NCBI GenBank assembly: GCA_945870455.1
Contig: CAMBSL010000019.1
Location: 1-43,095, forward strand
DNA length: 43,095 nt
Reading direction: 5' to 3'
DNA from: Pirellula staleyi DSM 6068
Lineage (GTDB): Bacteria > Planctomycetota > Planctomycetia > Pirellulales > Pirellulaceae
Of this stretch, positions 1 through 7,711 are shown piece after piece. Made by a program: the position numbers and the translations under genes. The notes under the pieces are model-generated. The model was given only the letters and a program-made list of their open reading frames with translations, was not told the DNA's origin and searched no databases. How positions within the stretch are numbered: the stretch's first letter is position 1; each line of letters opens with the position of its first letter.

Positions 1-422
1 TCCGAACTAAATCCGCCCAAGAAAAAAACCAAAGCCTCGGCCGGATCCATCACCCTTCCCGCACCTGCATAGTCGTTATGGATGTATGCATAAGTCGCAC
101 TATTGGCCGGATTGAGCAGATTCAACTCACTGATGAGGATGTTCGGAAATGCCTTTCTCAAGTGCGCTTCCATGACCGGCCAGGAACTGCCGTCTGCCGG
201 ATAGTCGCCGTACTTGGATCGGTATTTCTCAACCGCGTCCGAGAGCGCGTTGACCTCGAATTTACACGCAGCCCTGTTGAACACACCGAGCGCAGCGAAT
301 ACCGCAGGGATGGTTAGCCCCACCAGCAAGCCAATAATAGCGACCACCACAAGAAGCTCGACCAAGGTGAATCCAGCTCGGATTCCCCTCACTCGCTTTC
401 CGTTCGACCCTGTTTGATGCAT
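1..422 (-). CDS. Type IV pilin / type II secretion pseudopilin, 3' end cut by window edge
   Basis: The frame reads leftward from ATG at 420-422 and stays open to base 1, so about 140 residues of the N-terminal part are present. After a short basic leader (MHQTGSNGKRVRGIRAG) comes the prepilin peptidase site and helix GFTLVELLVVVAIIGLLVG, with the Glu at +5. The following stretch (NALSDAVEKYRSKYGDYP) resembles the alpha-helical part of GspG-like major pseudopilins. A GGAGG-like site lies about 12 bases upstream. It is the last visible gene of the minus-strand secretion/pilus set, 315 bases after the PilC/GspF gene. It would be inserted in the inner membrane and processed by a prepilin peptidase, which is not in this window. 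A DUF1559-type protein is less likely because the post-helix region lacks that family's pattern. Confidence 0.82.
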   Translation of the reverse strand, partial: MHQTGSNGKRVRGIRAGFTLVELLVVVAIIGLLVGLTIPAVFAALGVFNRAACKFEVNALSDAVEKYRSKYGDYPADGSSWPVMEAHLRKAFPNILISELNLLNPANSATYAYIHNDYAGAGRVMDPAEALVFFLGGFSS

Positions 423-569
423 TTCCCCGTCCTCCACCTTGTGTGTCTTTTTGCTGACTAAAACCAAAACGGCGCCGCTCGCCTTGTGTGACCCAATTTT
501 TTAAAACAATTTGAAAATTATTCTTGGGCGAATGCCACTTCCTTCAACGCCCACGATTCGATTCTTACT

Positions 570-613
570 CCCTTCTCCCCGGTACTCCGGGGAGAAGGGC
601 TGGGGATGAGGGG
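570..613 (-). repeat. REP-like palindromic element, copy 1
   Basis: A perfect 13-bp stem (570-582 with 587-599, CCCTTCTCCCCGG) closes a 4-base loop. It is followed by a G-rich tail ending GATGAGGGG. Read on the minus strand it follows the same pattern as copy 2: CCCCTCAYCCC, then a C-rich spacer, then YTCTCCCCGG. The two copies face each other across 47 bp, as in REPIN-type repeats. Confidence 0.7.
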
Positions 614-660
614 TTGAGAGCATTGGGATCGCGATTATAGCCTGGATATCTAACGTTTTT

Positions 661-708
661 CCCCCTCACCCCCCAACCCCCTCTCCCCGGCGTACCGGGG
701 AGAGGGGG
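661..708 (+). repeat. REP-like palindromic element, copy 2
   Basis: A C-rich head (CCCCTCACCCCCC) is followed by a perfect 14-bp stem (677-690 with 695-708, CCCCCTCTCCCCGG) and a 4-base loop CGTA. It is inverted relative to copy 1 and lies 29 bp from the PilC stop codon, so it could also act on the 3' end of that transcript. Confidence 0.7.
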
Positions 709-737
709 AGAAAATGCTTCGTCTCAGTCCCTCTCCC

Positions 738-2204
738 CTAGCTCAAGCTGGTGATGAGTGAGATCAACGGCATGAACAGCGATACCACGATGAAACCGAC
801 CGCTACCCCGAGGAACACGATCAACATCGGCTCAATCAATTTCGTTAAGCCTTCCGTCATGACCGCCACTTCTTCGTCGTAGTTGTCTGCGATCTTGTAC
901 AACATCGTGTCCAACTCGCCCGTTTCTTCACCCACGTCAATCATGTTGACCACCAAGTCGTCGATGACCCGCGATCGCATCTTCATCATGTACAGCATCG
1001 CGCAAACCAACACGCCGATCACCATGGCGCCGACGGCAACCATAATGAGCTGCCCGTCTGCCGATGCTCCTGATGTTTTGGAGGTCTTTTTGCCACCCGT
1101 CTTGACCCCACGCCCCGCCGTCAAGGCAACGGACATTACCATGATCCCAGGGAACAAGCCCATCCAAATCCAATAAAACAGCGCCAAAGGATGAAAGCCG
1201 GGCGTCGAATGCTCCTTCATCGGTTTGGCGATAACATCCCCCTCCCGGATAGCGTCATTCACCTTGCTGAAAATTCTCTCGAACATCGCGTTACCTGAGG
1301 TCTCGCGAGTAATGTTGATGGCTTCCAAAATCGGCACACCCGAAGTGATCAGCGTTCCAAGCGTCCGTGTCGTTCGGGCCAAAATGTTCTTTTCGATCAA
1401 GCCACCGAAAATTGGGACCTTCAACATAAACATGTCATATCCCATCCGCCCGTGCTTGAACTTGCGAATGATTTTGCCCACCAGCCAAACGCAGATCGGG
1501 ACCAAGAACATCAGCCAGTAGTAGTACACGACGTAATCGCTCATGGCCATCAACAGCAGTGTTGGGGCCGGCAGTTTCAATTCAAACTCGTCGAACATCT
1601 TCTTAAACGTCGGAACGATGAAGAACATAATCCCTGCCAAAATCCCGATCGCGACGATCACAACCGCGACAGGATAGATCATCGCTCCTTTGACTTTTCG
1701 CTTGAGCGATTCCGACCGTTCGAGGAACTCAGCCAAGCGTTGCAAAATGGTTTCCAACGCACCGCCCGCCTCGCCCGCTTTCACCATGTTCACGTACAAA
1801 CGGCTAAAAACCTTTGGGCACTTGGACATCGATTCTGACAGGGTCGAACCCGTCTCAATCTCATCACATACGTCCATCAACGCGTTCTTGAGCTTGCCCG
1901 GCTTTGAGTTGTTCTCCAGAATTTTGAGGGAACGCAAAATGGGAAGACCCGCGTCTTGCAAAATCGACAACTGACGTGTGAACGTGCAAATGTGCTTGGT
2001 CTTGGCACCACCCATGGTGAACGAGCGTTTGCGCTTTTTACCAACCGCAGCCTTGGCAGCAACCCCTTTTTTGAGCGACAGCTTGGTTACAAAATAACCC
2101 ATCTGCCGAATGGTATTCTGTGCCTCTTCTTCCGTCGGCGCATCGATGACGTCCCGGATTTCTTGACCGGTTCGATCCATGGCTTCGAATTGATACATTG
2201 GCAT
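738..2204 (-). CDS. PilC/GspF-family inner-membrane platform protein with inserted two-helix segment
   Basis: The 488-residue protein matches the T2SF architecture twice. The first repeat (about 70-200) has FTRQLSILQDAGLPILRSL, then NMVKAGEAGGALETIL and the helix MIYPVAVVIVAIGILAGIMF. The second repeat starts at ARTTRTLGTLITSGVPILEA (276-295) and continues with MIDVGEETGELDTML (421-435) and the C-terminal helix. Such proteins form the membrane base on which PilB/GspE-type ATPases act. Usual length is about 400 residues; here about 80 extra residues (about 334-412) interrupt the second repeat just before VVNMIDVGEETGELD. They comprise two hydrophobic helices around a Gly/Lys/Ser/Thr-rich linker. 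The gene lies 126 bp after the second GspE-type ATPase on the same strand. Confidence 0.93.
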   Translation of the reverse strand: MPMYQFEAMDRTGQEIRDVIDAPTEEEAQNTIRQMGYFVTKLSLKKGVAAKAAVGKKRKRSFTMGGAKTKHICTFTRQLSILQDAGLPILRSLKILENNSKPGKLKNALMDVCDEIETGSTLSESMSKCPKVFSRLYVNMVKAGEAGGALETILQRLAEFLERSESLKRKVKGAMIYPVAVVIVAIGILAGIMFFIVPTFKKMFDEFELKLPAPTLLLMAMSDYVVYYYWLMFLVPICVWLVGKIIRKFKHGRMGYDMFMLKVPIFGGLIEKNILARTTRTLGTLITSGVPILEAINITRETSGNAMFERIFSKVNDAIREGDVIAKPMKEHSTPGFHPLALFYWIWMGLFPGIMVMSVALTAGRGVKTGGKKTSKTSGASADGQLIMVAVGAMVIGVLVCAMLYMMKMRSRVIDDLVVNMIDVGEETGELDTMLYKIADNYDEEVAVMTEGLTKLIEPMLIVFLGVAVGFIVVSLFMPLISLITSLS

Positions 2205-2330
2205 GTTGGAGTCCCTGTTGTGTTAGGCAGTCGGCAGTGGGCAGCCGGCAGTACGAATCTCAAATTTCAAGTTTCAAATCTCAAATCTTAGGTCTTAAGC
2301 CTTAAGCCTTAAGCCTTAAGCCTTCTTTCA
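2205..2330. repeat. Short tandem repeats in the gspE-pilC spacer
   Basis: This spacer is simple sequence. It holds four perfect copies of the 7-mer CTTAAGC (2294-2321), preceded by repeated TCAAATTTCAAGTTTCAAATCTC-like words and by GCAGTCGGCAGTGGGCAGCC near the pilC start. No ORF is seen. The repeats separate two genes that would otherwise be closely linked. Confidence 0.6.
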
Positions 2331-4046
2331 TCATGCATCGTGGACGGTTTCCCGGACCACTTCGTCTGCGGTCGTGAATCCGTCAAATACGAATTGCTTG
2401 CCATAATCTCGGAGGGTGATCATGCCGTAGGTTACAGCTTTGGCGCGCAAATCATCCGTCGTCGCATTCTGCATGATCATGTCCCTCAATTCGTCGTTCA
2501 TGACCATCAGTTCGAACAGTCCGATCCGCCCCTTGTAACCCGTGTTATTGCACAAGTCGCAGCCTTTGCCACGGAAAAATTTGTATTGGGATCTGGTCTC
2601 TTCGGTGACCCCAAGATCCATCAAAACTTCCATGCCGGGATCGGTTTCCTCGCGGCACTTGCTGCAAATACGACGAACAAGTCGCTGCGCCAAAATCGCT
2701 TCGACCGTGGCGGTGATCAAGAACGTCGGAATACCCATATCCTTCATCCGTGTGATCGTGCTCGGCGCATCGTTGGTGTGAAGGGTGCTAAAGACCAAGT
2801 GGCCCGTCAGCGACGCTTGAACTGCAATCTCGGCCGTCTCCAAATCGCGGATCTCGCCCACCAAGATGATGTCGGGGTCCTGTCGCAAAATGGCTCGCAA
2901 ACACGATGCAAACGTAACGCCAATATCATGATTGATCGGAATCTGAACGATGCCGTCGATGTCGTATTCAACCGGATCCTCGGTCGTGATGATTTTCTCT
3001 GTGATCTCGTTCATCTCGGACAACGCCGAATACAACGTTGTCGTCTTGCCTGAGCCTGTCGGACCTGTCACCAGCACGATTCCGTTCGGACGCTTCATCA
3101 CCGTTCGAAAGCCTTCCATGGTGACTGCATCCATGCCTACCTTGGTCAACGACAACGAGACGACCGAGCGGTCCAAAATCCGCATAACGACGCTCTCACC
3201 GAACATCGTCGGCAGCACGGAAACTCGCAAGTCGACTTGGTGACCGCCCACCATCAACTCGATTCGACCGTCCTGAGGCATCCGGCGTTCTGCAATGTCG
3301 AGGTTCGCCATAACCTTGATCCGCGTCGTGATGGCGAATGCAAGGTGACGAGGCGGTGGCACCATTTCATAGAGAACACCTTCGGCTTTGATCCGAATCT
3401 TGAATTCGTCCTCGAATGGTTCAAAGTGAATATCGCTGGCGTGATCTTTGATGGCTAGCAACATGACCAGGTTCAGCAGCTTGCGAACCGGAGCGCTATC
3501 GGCCAACGCTTCGGCTCCGTCGAGATCGAACTTGTCCCCCATCAGCATGCTAGCTTGCTGGAACAAGGTATCGTCGGCCTCCAATTCCTTGACGATCTTT
3601 TCAACGCTCAAGCTCTCGGACGAATAGAATCGCTCGATCGATGCTTTGATCTCGCGCTCGGTTGCGACCACCATTTCGATATCGATACCGAGGAACGTTC
3701 GCAGTTCATCTTGAATGGACAGATTCTGCGGATCGCAAGTGGCAACTGTCAGTGTATGCCCGTCGTACTTCACCGGGATAACGCGATAAAGCTGTGCCAT
3801 TGTCTCGGTGAGCTTCTCCAGCAACTCTGGAGCAATGGGTGCGTCTCCCAACGACACCACCTTCATGTTCTGTTGTTCGCCGAGGGCTTGGGCCAATTGA
3901 TCATCGGTGATCAACGACATGTCTTCGGCCAGTTTGCCAAGCAATGCACCTGGCTGCTGCTGTTGTTCATCCAGCAGCAATTGCAGTTGCTCGTCGGTCA
4001 CGAAACCCATGTCGACAAAGATCTGGCCTATACGTCGCGAACTCAT
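2331..4046 (-). CDS. GspE/PilB-family secretion/pilus assembly ATPase
   Basis: The 571-residue protein has two N-terminal T2SSE_N-like segments (MSSRRIGQIFVDMGFVTDEQ and a second copy about 30-60), then the hexameric ATPase. Visible motifs are HASDIHFEPFE (202-212), Walker A GPTGSGKT (328-335), the Asp box EDPVEY (356-361), Walker B IILVGE (393-398) and a zinc-binding four-cysteine set (C461, C464, C496, C499). It would power pseudopilin or pilin polymerisation through the PilC/GspF protein. Start ATG at 4046 is 19 bp after the pilT-type stop, so the two are likely co-transcribed. It is a paralogue of the gene at 5528-7282, not a duplicate: the N-terminal halves diverge strongly. Confidence 0.94.
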   Translation of the reverse strand: MSSRRIGQIFVDMGFVTDEQLQLLLDEQQQQPGALLGKLAEDMSLITDDQLAQALGEQQNMKVVSLGDAPIAPELLEKLTETMAQLYRVIPVKYDGHTLTVATCDPQNLSIQDELRTFLGIDIEMVVATEREIKASIERFYSSESLSVEKIVKELEADDTLFQQASMLMGDKFDLDGAEALADSAPVRKLLNLVMLLAIKDHASDIHFEPFEDEFKIRIKAEGVLYEMVPPPRHLAFAITTRIKVMANLDIAERRMPQDGRIELMVGGHQVDLRVSVLPTMFGESVVMRILDRSVVSLSLTKVGMDAVTMEGFRTVMKRPNGIVLVTGPTGSGKTTTLYSALSEMNEITEKIITTEDPVEYDIDGIVQIPINHDIGVTFASCLRAILRQDPDIILVGEIRDLETAEIAVQASLTGHLVFSTLHTNDAPSTITRMKDMGIPTFLITATVEAILAQRLVRRICSKCREETDPGMEVLMDLGVTEETRSQYKFFRGKGCDLCNNTGYKGRIGLFELMVMNDELRDMIMQNATTDDLRAKAVTYGMITLRDYGKQFVFDGFTTADEVVRETVHDA

Positions 4047-4065
4047 TAGCTCTAGTCCCTGTTAG

Positions 4066-5181
4066 CTAGGAATTGTGATCAAATTCTTCTTTTGGCTCTT
4101 CTTCGTCGAGGCCCCGTCTGGCATCTACGATTCGCTTGGCAAGATCGTCTGGGCGATGCGCCTTGGCCAAAATGTCTTCCACGGTGGCTCGACCTCCCTT
4201 CCAATGCTGAAACAGAGCGTCATCCATCAATTGCATTCCAAACTTGGCACCGGTCTGAATGGCCGAACCAATACGAAACGTTTTGTTTTCACGAATCAAG
4301 TTCGCGATGCCGGACGTAACAATCAAAATCTCATAAGCGGCCACTCGACCGCCACCGATCTTGGGAATCAGCGTCTGAGCAACCACGCCGAGCAAGCTGG
4401 TTGACAACTGCGTTCGAATTTGGTCCTGCAAGTTCCCCGGGAACGCATCGATCAACCGGTTTACGGTACCCATCGCACTATTGGTGTGCAGTGTTCCGAA
4501 AACGATGTGACCTGTTTCCGCCGCACTGATCGCAGCGGAAATCGTTTCCAAGTCCCGCATTTCACCCACCAGAATCACATCGGGATCCTGACGCAACGCA
4601 CGACGAATGGCTTCCGAGAAACTCGGAACATCCACCCCTACCTCGCGTTGATTGATGGTCGACTTTTTGTGCTCATGATAAAACTCGATCGGATCTTCGA
4701 TCGTGATGATATGGTGGTCGTGTCCCTCATTGATGAAGTTGACGATGCTTGCCAACGTGGTGCTTTTACCCGATCCGGTCGGCCCAGTCACCAACACCAG
4801 ACCTCGCGGCCGCAAGCACATTTTGATCACCGACTCAGGCAGTCCGAGCTGCTCTGGCGTCAACTTGTCGTTTGGAATCTGTCGGAGCACCATCGAGATG
4901 CAACCGCGCTGTTTGAAAATGGAAACTCGAAACCGGGCCAATGTTCCAAATGCAAACCCAAAGTCGGAACTACCCGATTCTTGAAGTTCGCGTTGGCACC
5001 GTTCGGGCGCAATGCTCTTCATCAACTGAACCGTATCGTCTGCCTCCAATACTTTCGTTTCAAGCTTTCGCATGCGACCATGCAAACGAAAGACGGGTGG
5101 CTGGCCCACCACGATGTGAATGTCGCTTGCCCCCTGCTTAATCGCAGCCTGAAGTAATTTGTCTACGAGGACTGTTGCCAT
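4066..5181 (-). CDS. PilT-family retraction/twitching ATPase
   Basis: The frame extends to a TTG at 5238, but ATG 5181 gives the family's usual N-terminus (MATVLVDKLLQAAIKQGASD, then the IHIVVGQPP segment). The 371-residue product has Walker A GPTGSGKS (133-140), Asp box EDPIEF (162-167), the AIRRALRQDPD motif (191-201), Walker B ILVGE (203-207) and a C-terminal GIANLIRE (291-298), which corresponds to the PilT signature AIRNLIRE. No zinc-finger cysteines are present, as expected for PilT rather than PilB. Length fits PilT (about 350-380). It would depolymerise pilin subunits in opposition to the neighbouring assembly ATPases. It is followed 19 bp later by the GspE/PilB gene. Confidence 0.93.
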   Translation of the reverse strand: MATVLVDKLLQAAIKQGASDIHIVVGQPPVFRLHGRMRKLETKVLEADDTVQLMKSIAPERCQRELQESGSSDFGFAFGTLARFRVSIFKQRGCISMVLRQIPNDKLTPEQLGLPESVIKMCLRPRGLVLVTGPTGSGKSTTLASIVNFINEGHDHHIITIEDPIEFYHEHKKSTINQREVGVDVPSFSEAIRRALRQDPDVILVGEMRDLETISAAISAAETGHIVFGTLHTNSAMGTVNRLIDAFPGNLQDQIRTQLSTSLLGVVAQTLIPKIGGGRVAAYEILIVTSGIANLIRENKTFRIGSAIQTGAKFGMQLMDDALFQHWKGGRATVEDILAKAHRPDDLAKRIVDARRGLDEEEPKEEFDHNS

Positions 5182-5527
5182 AAACGATCGGTAGAACGCA
5201 CGAGGCGTCTTGTGTTGAAAGAAAAGAGATGAGGTCAAATTGACGACAGGGAAAATTAGAAATTTATTTCCCGTGCCAAACTGATTGTAGTCACGACATT
5301 AACGCGGAGAAAATTTTGCTTCGTTAATTTCACCGGTTTGCCAGAAAAGCCCAGGGCGTATTCCGAAGATCTCGGCGTCCCTAACGAGTCTTTGGGGGAA
5401 ATGCCCGGCCATAAAAGCCATGAGGTGCCTGAAAGCAGCACATGCCATCTGCCCAACGCGTCAGCGGTCCACGACCCCGAATCCGTACGTACCGAGCACG
5501 ATGGACGGGTCGGATGGGTCGAGACAA
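5182..5527. other. Intergenic spacer between pilB-type and pilT-type genes, no gene seen
   Basis: This 346-bp spacer interrupts the otherwise dense minus-strand pilus set. It is AT-rich near the pilT start (AAATTTATTTCCC around 5260-5270) and GC-rich towards pilB. Short frames exist but show no coding pattern or ribosome-binding site. A promoter for the pilT-gspE-pilC part would be expected here, but no clear -35/-10 pair can be assigned. Confidence 0.5.
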
Positions 5528-7282
5528 TTAACCCATGAATTCCTTGATGACTTTCTCGATGGCGATGTGTTCTTGCTCCGTCTTTTTGGCGGTGCGGTAA
5601 ACCTCATCCAAAGTGGTAATGCCCGTGAGGACTTTTCGCAACCCGTCGCAGTAAAGCGTTGTCATACCTGAGTTTATGGCCTCCGTTCGGAGATCGGCTG
5701 ACGACCGTCCTGCAAACATTTTCTCGCGCAGGCGACCGTTCACGATCATCAATTCGTAAATGCCGATTCGTCCTCGATAGCCCTTTTTTTGACAATAGGG
5801 GCAGCCTTTTCCCTTCGAGAATTTGGCGAATGGAACGATTTCCTTGGGCAATCCAGCGTCCTCCAAAACGGAATCGGACAGGGTTACAGGGACCTTGCAG
5901 CGGGTACAAATTTTGCGGACCAAACGCTGAGCCAGAACGGCGATCACGCTGCTGGCGACCATGTAACCGGGCACACCCATGTCGGTCATTCGAGTTACAG
6001 CGCTGGGTGCATCGTTTGTGTGCAGCGTACTAAATACCAAGTGTCCAGTCAGACTGGCTTGGATACCCATCTGAGCGGTTTCCGTATCTCGCATTTCCCC
6101 GACGAGGATGATGTTGGGTGCTTGACGCAACATGGCCCGAATAATTCTCGCAAAATCGAGCCCAATGTTGTGTCGCACTTCGACTTGATTGACGCCCGGG
6201 AGGTAGTACTCGACAGGGTCCTCGGCGGTGATGATCTTTCGGTCCGGTCGATTCAGGGCGTTCAGGGCGGCGTAGAGAGTAGTGGTCTTTCCGGAACCCG
6301 TTGGGCCGGTTACCAGAAAAATACCGTTGGGTCGCTTGATCAAGCCTGCAAACAATTTGAAGTCACGTTCGGCCAGGCCAAGCTGTTTGACCCCAACTTT
6401 GATGTTGTCTTTGTCAAGGAGACGCATAACGGCCGACTGGCCGTGGTTGGTCGGGATAATGCTGACCCGAAGATCCAGCTCCTTCTCGCCTACGGTGATC
6501 TTGATACGACCGTCTTGAGGTCGTCGCCGTTCGGCGATATCCATTTTGGCGAGGATCTTGATCCGAGAGAGAATGGCGTTGAGTAGTCTCCTAGGGGGGC
6601 TATCTCGCTCAACCAGGACGCCGTCAATTCGATAACGGATTCGGACTCGCTCTTCGAACGGTTCTACGTGAATGTCTGATGCTCGCAACTGGACCGCTTC
6701 GCCGATCATGTATTGAACGAGACGGACAACCGGGGCACTATCGTCTCCCCCGTCCTCGTCCTCCCGCATCTTGTCTTCTTCGGTTTCGGTGAAGTCGATT
6801 TGCGTGTCGGTGAATTCCTGCAACATCGAGTCAGCGGATTCACCCTCAACCTGGCCATAATATTTATTAATAGCTTCTTGGATGTGTTCTTGGGGTGCGA
6901 GTGCCGTTTCCACTTTGCGATTCAAAATGAAACGCAATTTTTCAATCGTTTCGATATCGAATGGGTCGGAAACGAGGACCTTGATGGTCTCATCTTCGTC
7001 GGAGATGGGGATGATTTTGTTTTCGCGGGCGACCGACTCGGGCACGAGCTGGATGACGTGGTCTGGAATCCGGATGACGCTCAAATCAACATATTCAAAC
7101 TTGTAGAATTCGGCGAGCGCTTGGGTAACCTCTTCGCCGGTGGCGTAGCCCAGTTTGACGAGGCATTGTCCGATGGACGTATCCTCTCTTTTCGAAATTC
7201 CTTTGGCTTCGGACAATTGCTCCAGGGCGATAATGCCGCGAGTGAGCAAAAGGTCGGTAAAATCGCGCATCGGCTGGTCCAT
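5528..7282 (-). CDS. PilB/GspE-family pilus assembly ATPase
   Basis: The 584-residue protein has an N-terminal T2SSE_N domain (about 1-145), an acidic linker (about 150-182, EETEEDK/EDEDGGDD) and the ATPase core. Motifs are RASDIHVEPFEE (200-211), Walker A GPTGSGKT (326-333), Asp box EDPVEY (354-359), Walker B IILVGE (391-396) and four zinc-binding cysteines (C459, C462, C494, C497). It is the first gene of the minus-strand pilus/secretion set and sits 346 bp before pilT. ATG 7282 is used; ATG 7270 (MRDFTDLL) is also possible. A near-consensus -10 (TATAAT on the minus strand, 7419-7424) lies upstream without a well-spaced -35. Confidence 0.94.
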   Translation of the reverse strand: MDQPMRDFTDLLLTRGIIALEQLSEAKGISKREDTSIGQCLVKLGYATGEEVTQALAEFYKFEYVDLSVIRIPDHVIQLVPESVARENKIIPISDEDETIKVLVSDPFDIETIEKLRFILNRKVETALAPQEHIQEAINKYYGQVEGESADSMLQEFTDTQIDFTETEEDKMREDEDGGDDSAPVVRLVQYMIGEAVQLRASDIHVEPFEERVRIRYRIDGVLVERDSPPRRLLNAILSRIKILAKMDIAERRRPQDGRIKITVGEKELDLRVSIIPTNHGQSAVMRLLDKDNIKVGVKQLGLAERDFKLFAGLIKRPNGIFLVTGPTGSGKTTTLYAALNALNRPDRKIITAEDPVEYYLPGVNQVEVRHNIGLDFARIIRAMLRQAPNIILVGEMRDTETAQMGIQASLTGHLVFSTLHTNDAPSAVTRMTDMGVPGYMVASSVIAVLAQRLVRKICTRCKVPVTLSDSVLEDAGLPKEIVPFAKFSKGKGCPYCQKKGYRGRIGIYELMIVNGRLREKMFAGRSSADLRTEAINSGMTTLYCDGLRKVLTGITTLDEVYRTAKKTEQEHIAIEKVIKEFMG

Positions 7283-7711
7283 GAAAAGCCTTCAGCAAAA
7301 AGCAACTGAGACGAGTGGAAAACGTGGGTGGTTTATCTGGGGGTAGATCCAACACTCAAGTATATCGCACGCCCAGTTCCTTCAACAAACACCTTTCCGG
7401 AACTTTCAACTCCTTTTCATTATAAAAAGGGTAGATTCGGGCTATTAGGCGCATCGTCAATTGTTTTTCAACCCAATTAGCCGTTGGGCGATAGCCCCGG
7501 TTTTCCAATGGCTCGACATTCGTCGAGAACCGGGGCTATCGCCCATCGGCTGTCAGTTTGTTTCACGCGAAGACTCAACCCGATGCGCTTAACCTGCCTA
7601 AGGCGAGCGGCGGGGCGTCGACTATTTAGCCGATAATTAGCCGAAAAACCTGAACCAACCGCAGCTCAAGGCTGCGGGATTCCAATGAAATACCGCAGGC
7701 TCGACCTGCTA
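7283..7711. other. Intergenic region carrying a 148-bp structured element and small hairpins
   Basis: This 429-bp gap lies upstream of the pilB-type gene and downstream of the TIM-barrel gene. It contains the dispersed element at 7445-7592 (listed separately). Nearer the TIM-barrel stop is the hairpin CCGCAG-ctcaagg-CTGCGG (7658-7676), plus GCAGG-ctcga-CCTGC just past the stop codon. Both could end the TIM-barrel transcript, though neither has a clear T-tract on the minus strand. No ORF is credible. Confidence 0.55.
7445..7592 (+). repeat. Dispersed structured element, copy 1 (TIR plus long internal hairpin)
   Basis: The ends are inverted repeats: TTAGGCGCATCG (7445-7456) and CGATGCGCTTAA (7581-7592). 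Inside is a long hairpin whose 17-bp perfect core GGGCGATAGCCCCGGTT (7486-7502) pairs with 7528-7544; it extends outward with one mismatch to CCG/CGG (7481, 7549). Bases 7465-7594 align without gaps to 33140-33269 with 8 differences (about 94% identity by eye). It carries no ORF, which suggests a MITE-like or RNA-structured repeat. Confidence 0.8.

Larger units (their letters stand above)
423..737. other. Intergenic region with two inverted REP-like palindromes
   Basis: This 315-bp gap lies between the PilC/GspF gene and the pseudopilin gene. It carries no convincing ORF. Two GC-rich hairpin elements in opposite orientation dominate it (listed separately at 570-613 and 661-708). Confidence 0.6.

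Noticed and set aside
5256-5456. 66-codon minus-strand frame in the pilB-pilT gap
   Set aside because: It has low coding character (stretches such as LLSGTSWLLWPGISPKD) and no RBS; it is likely chance.
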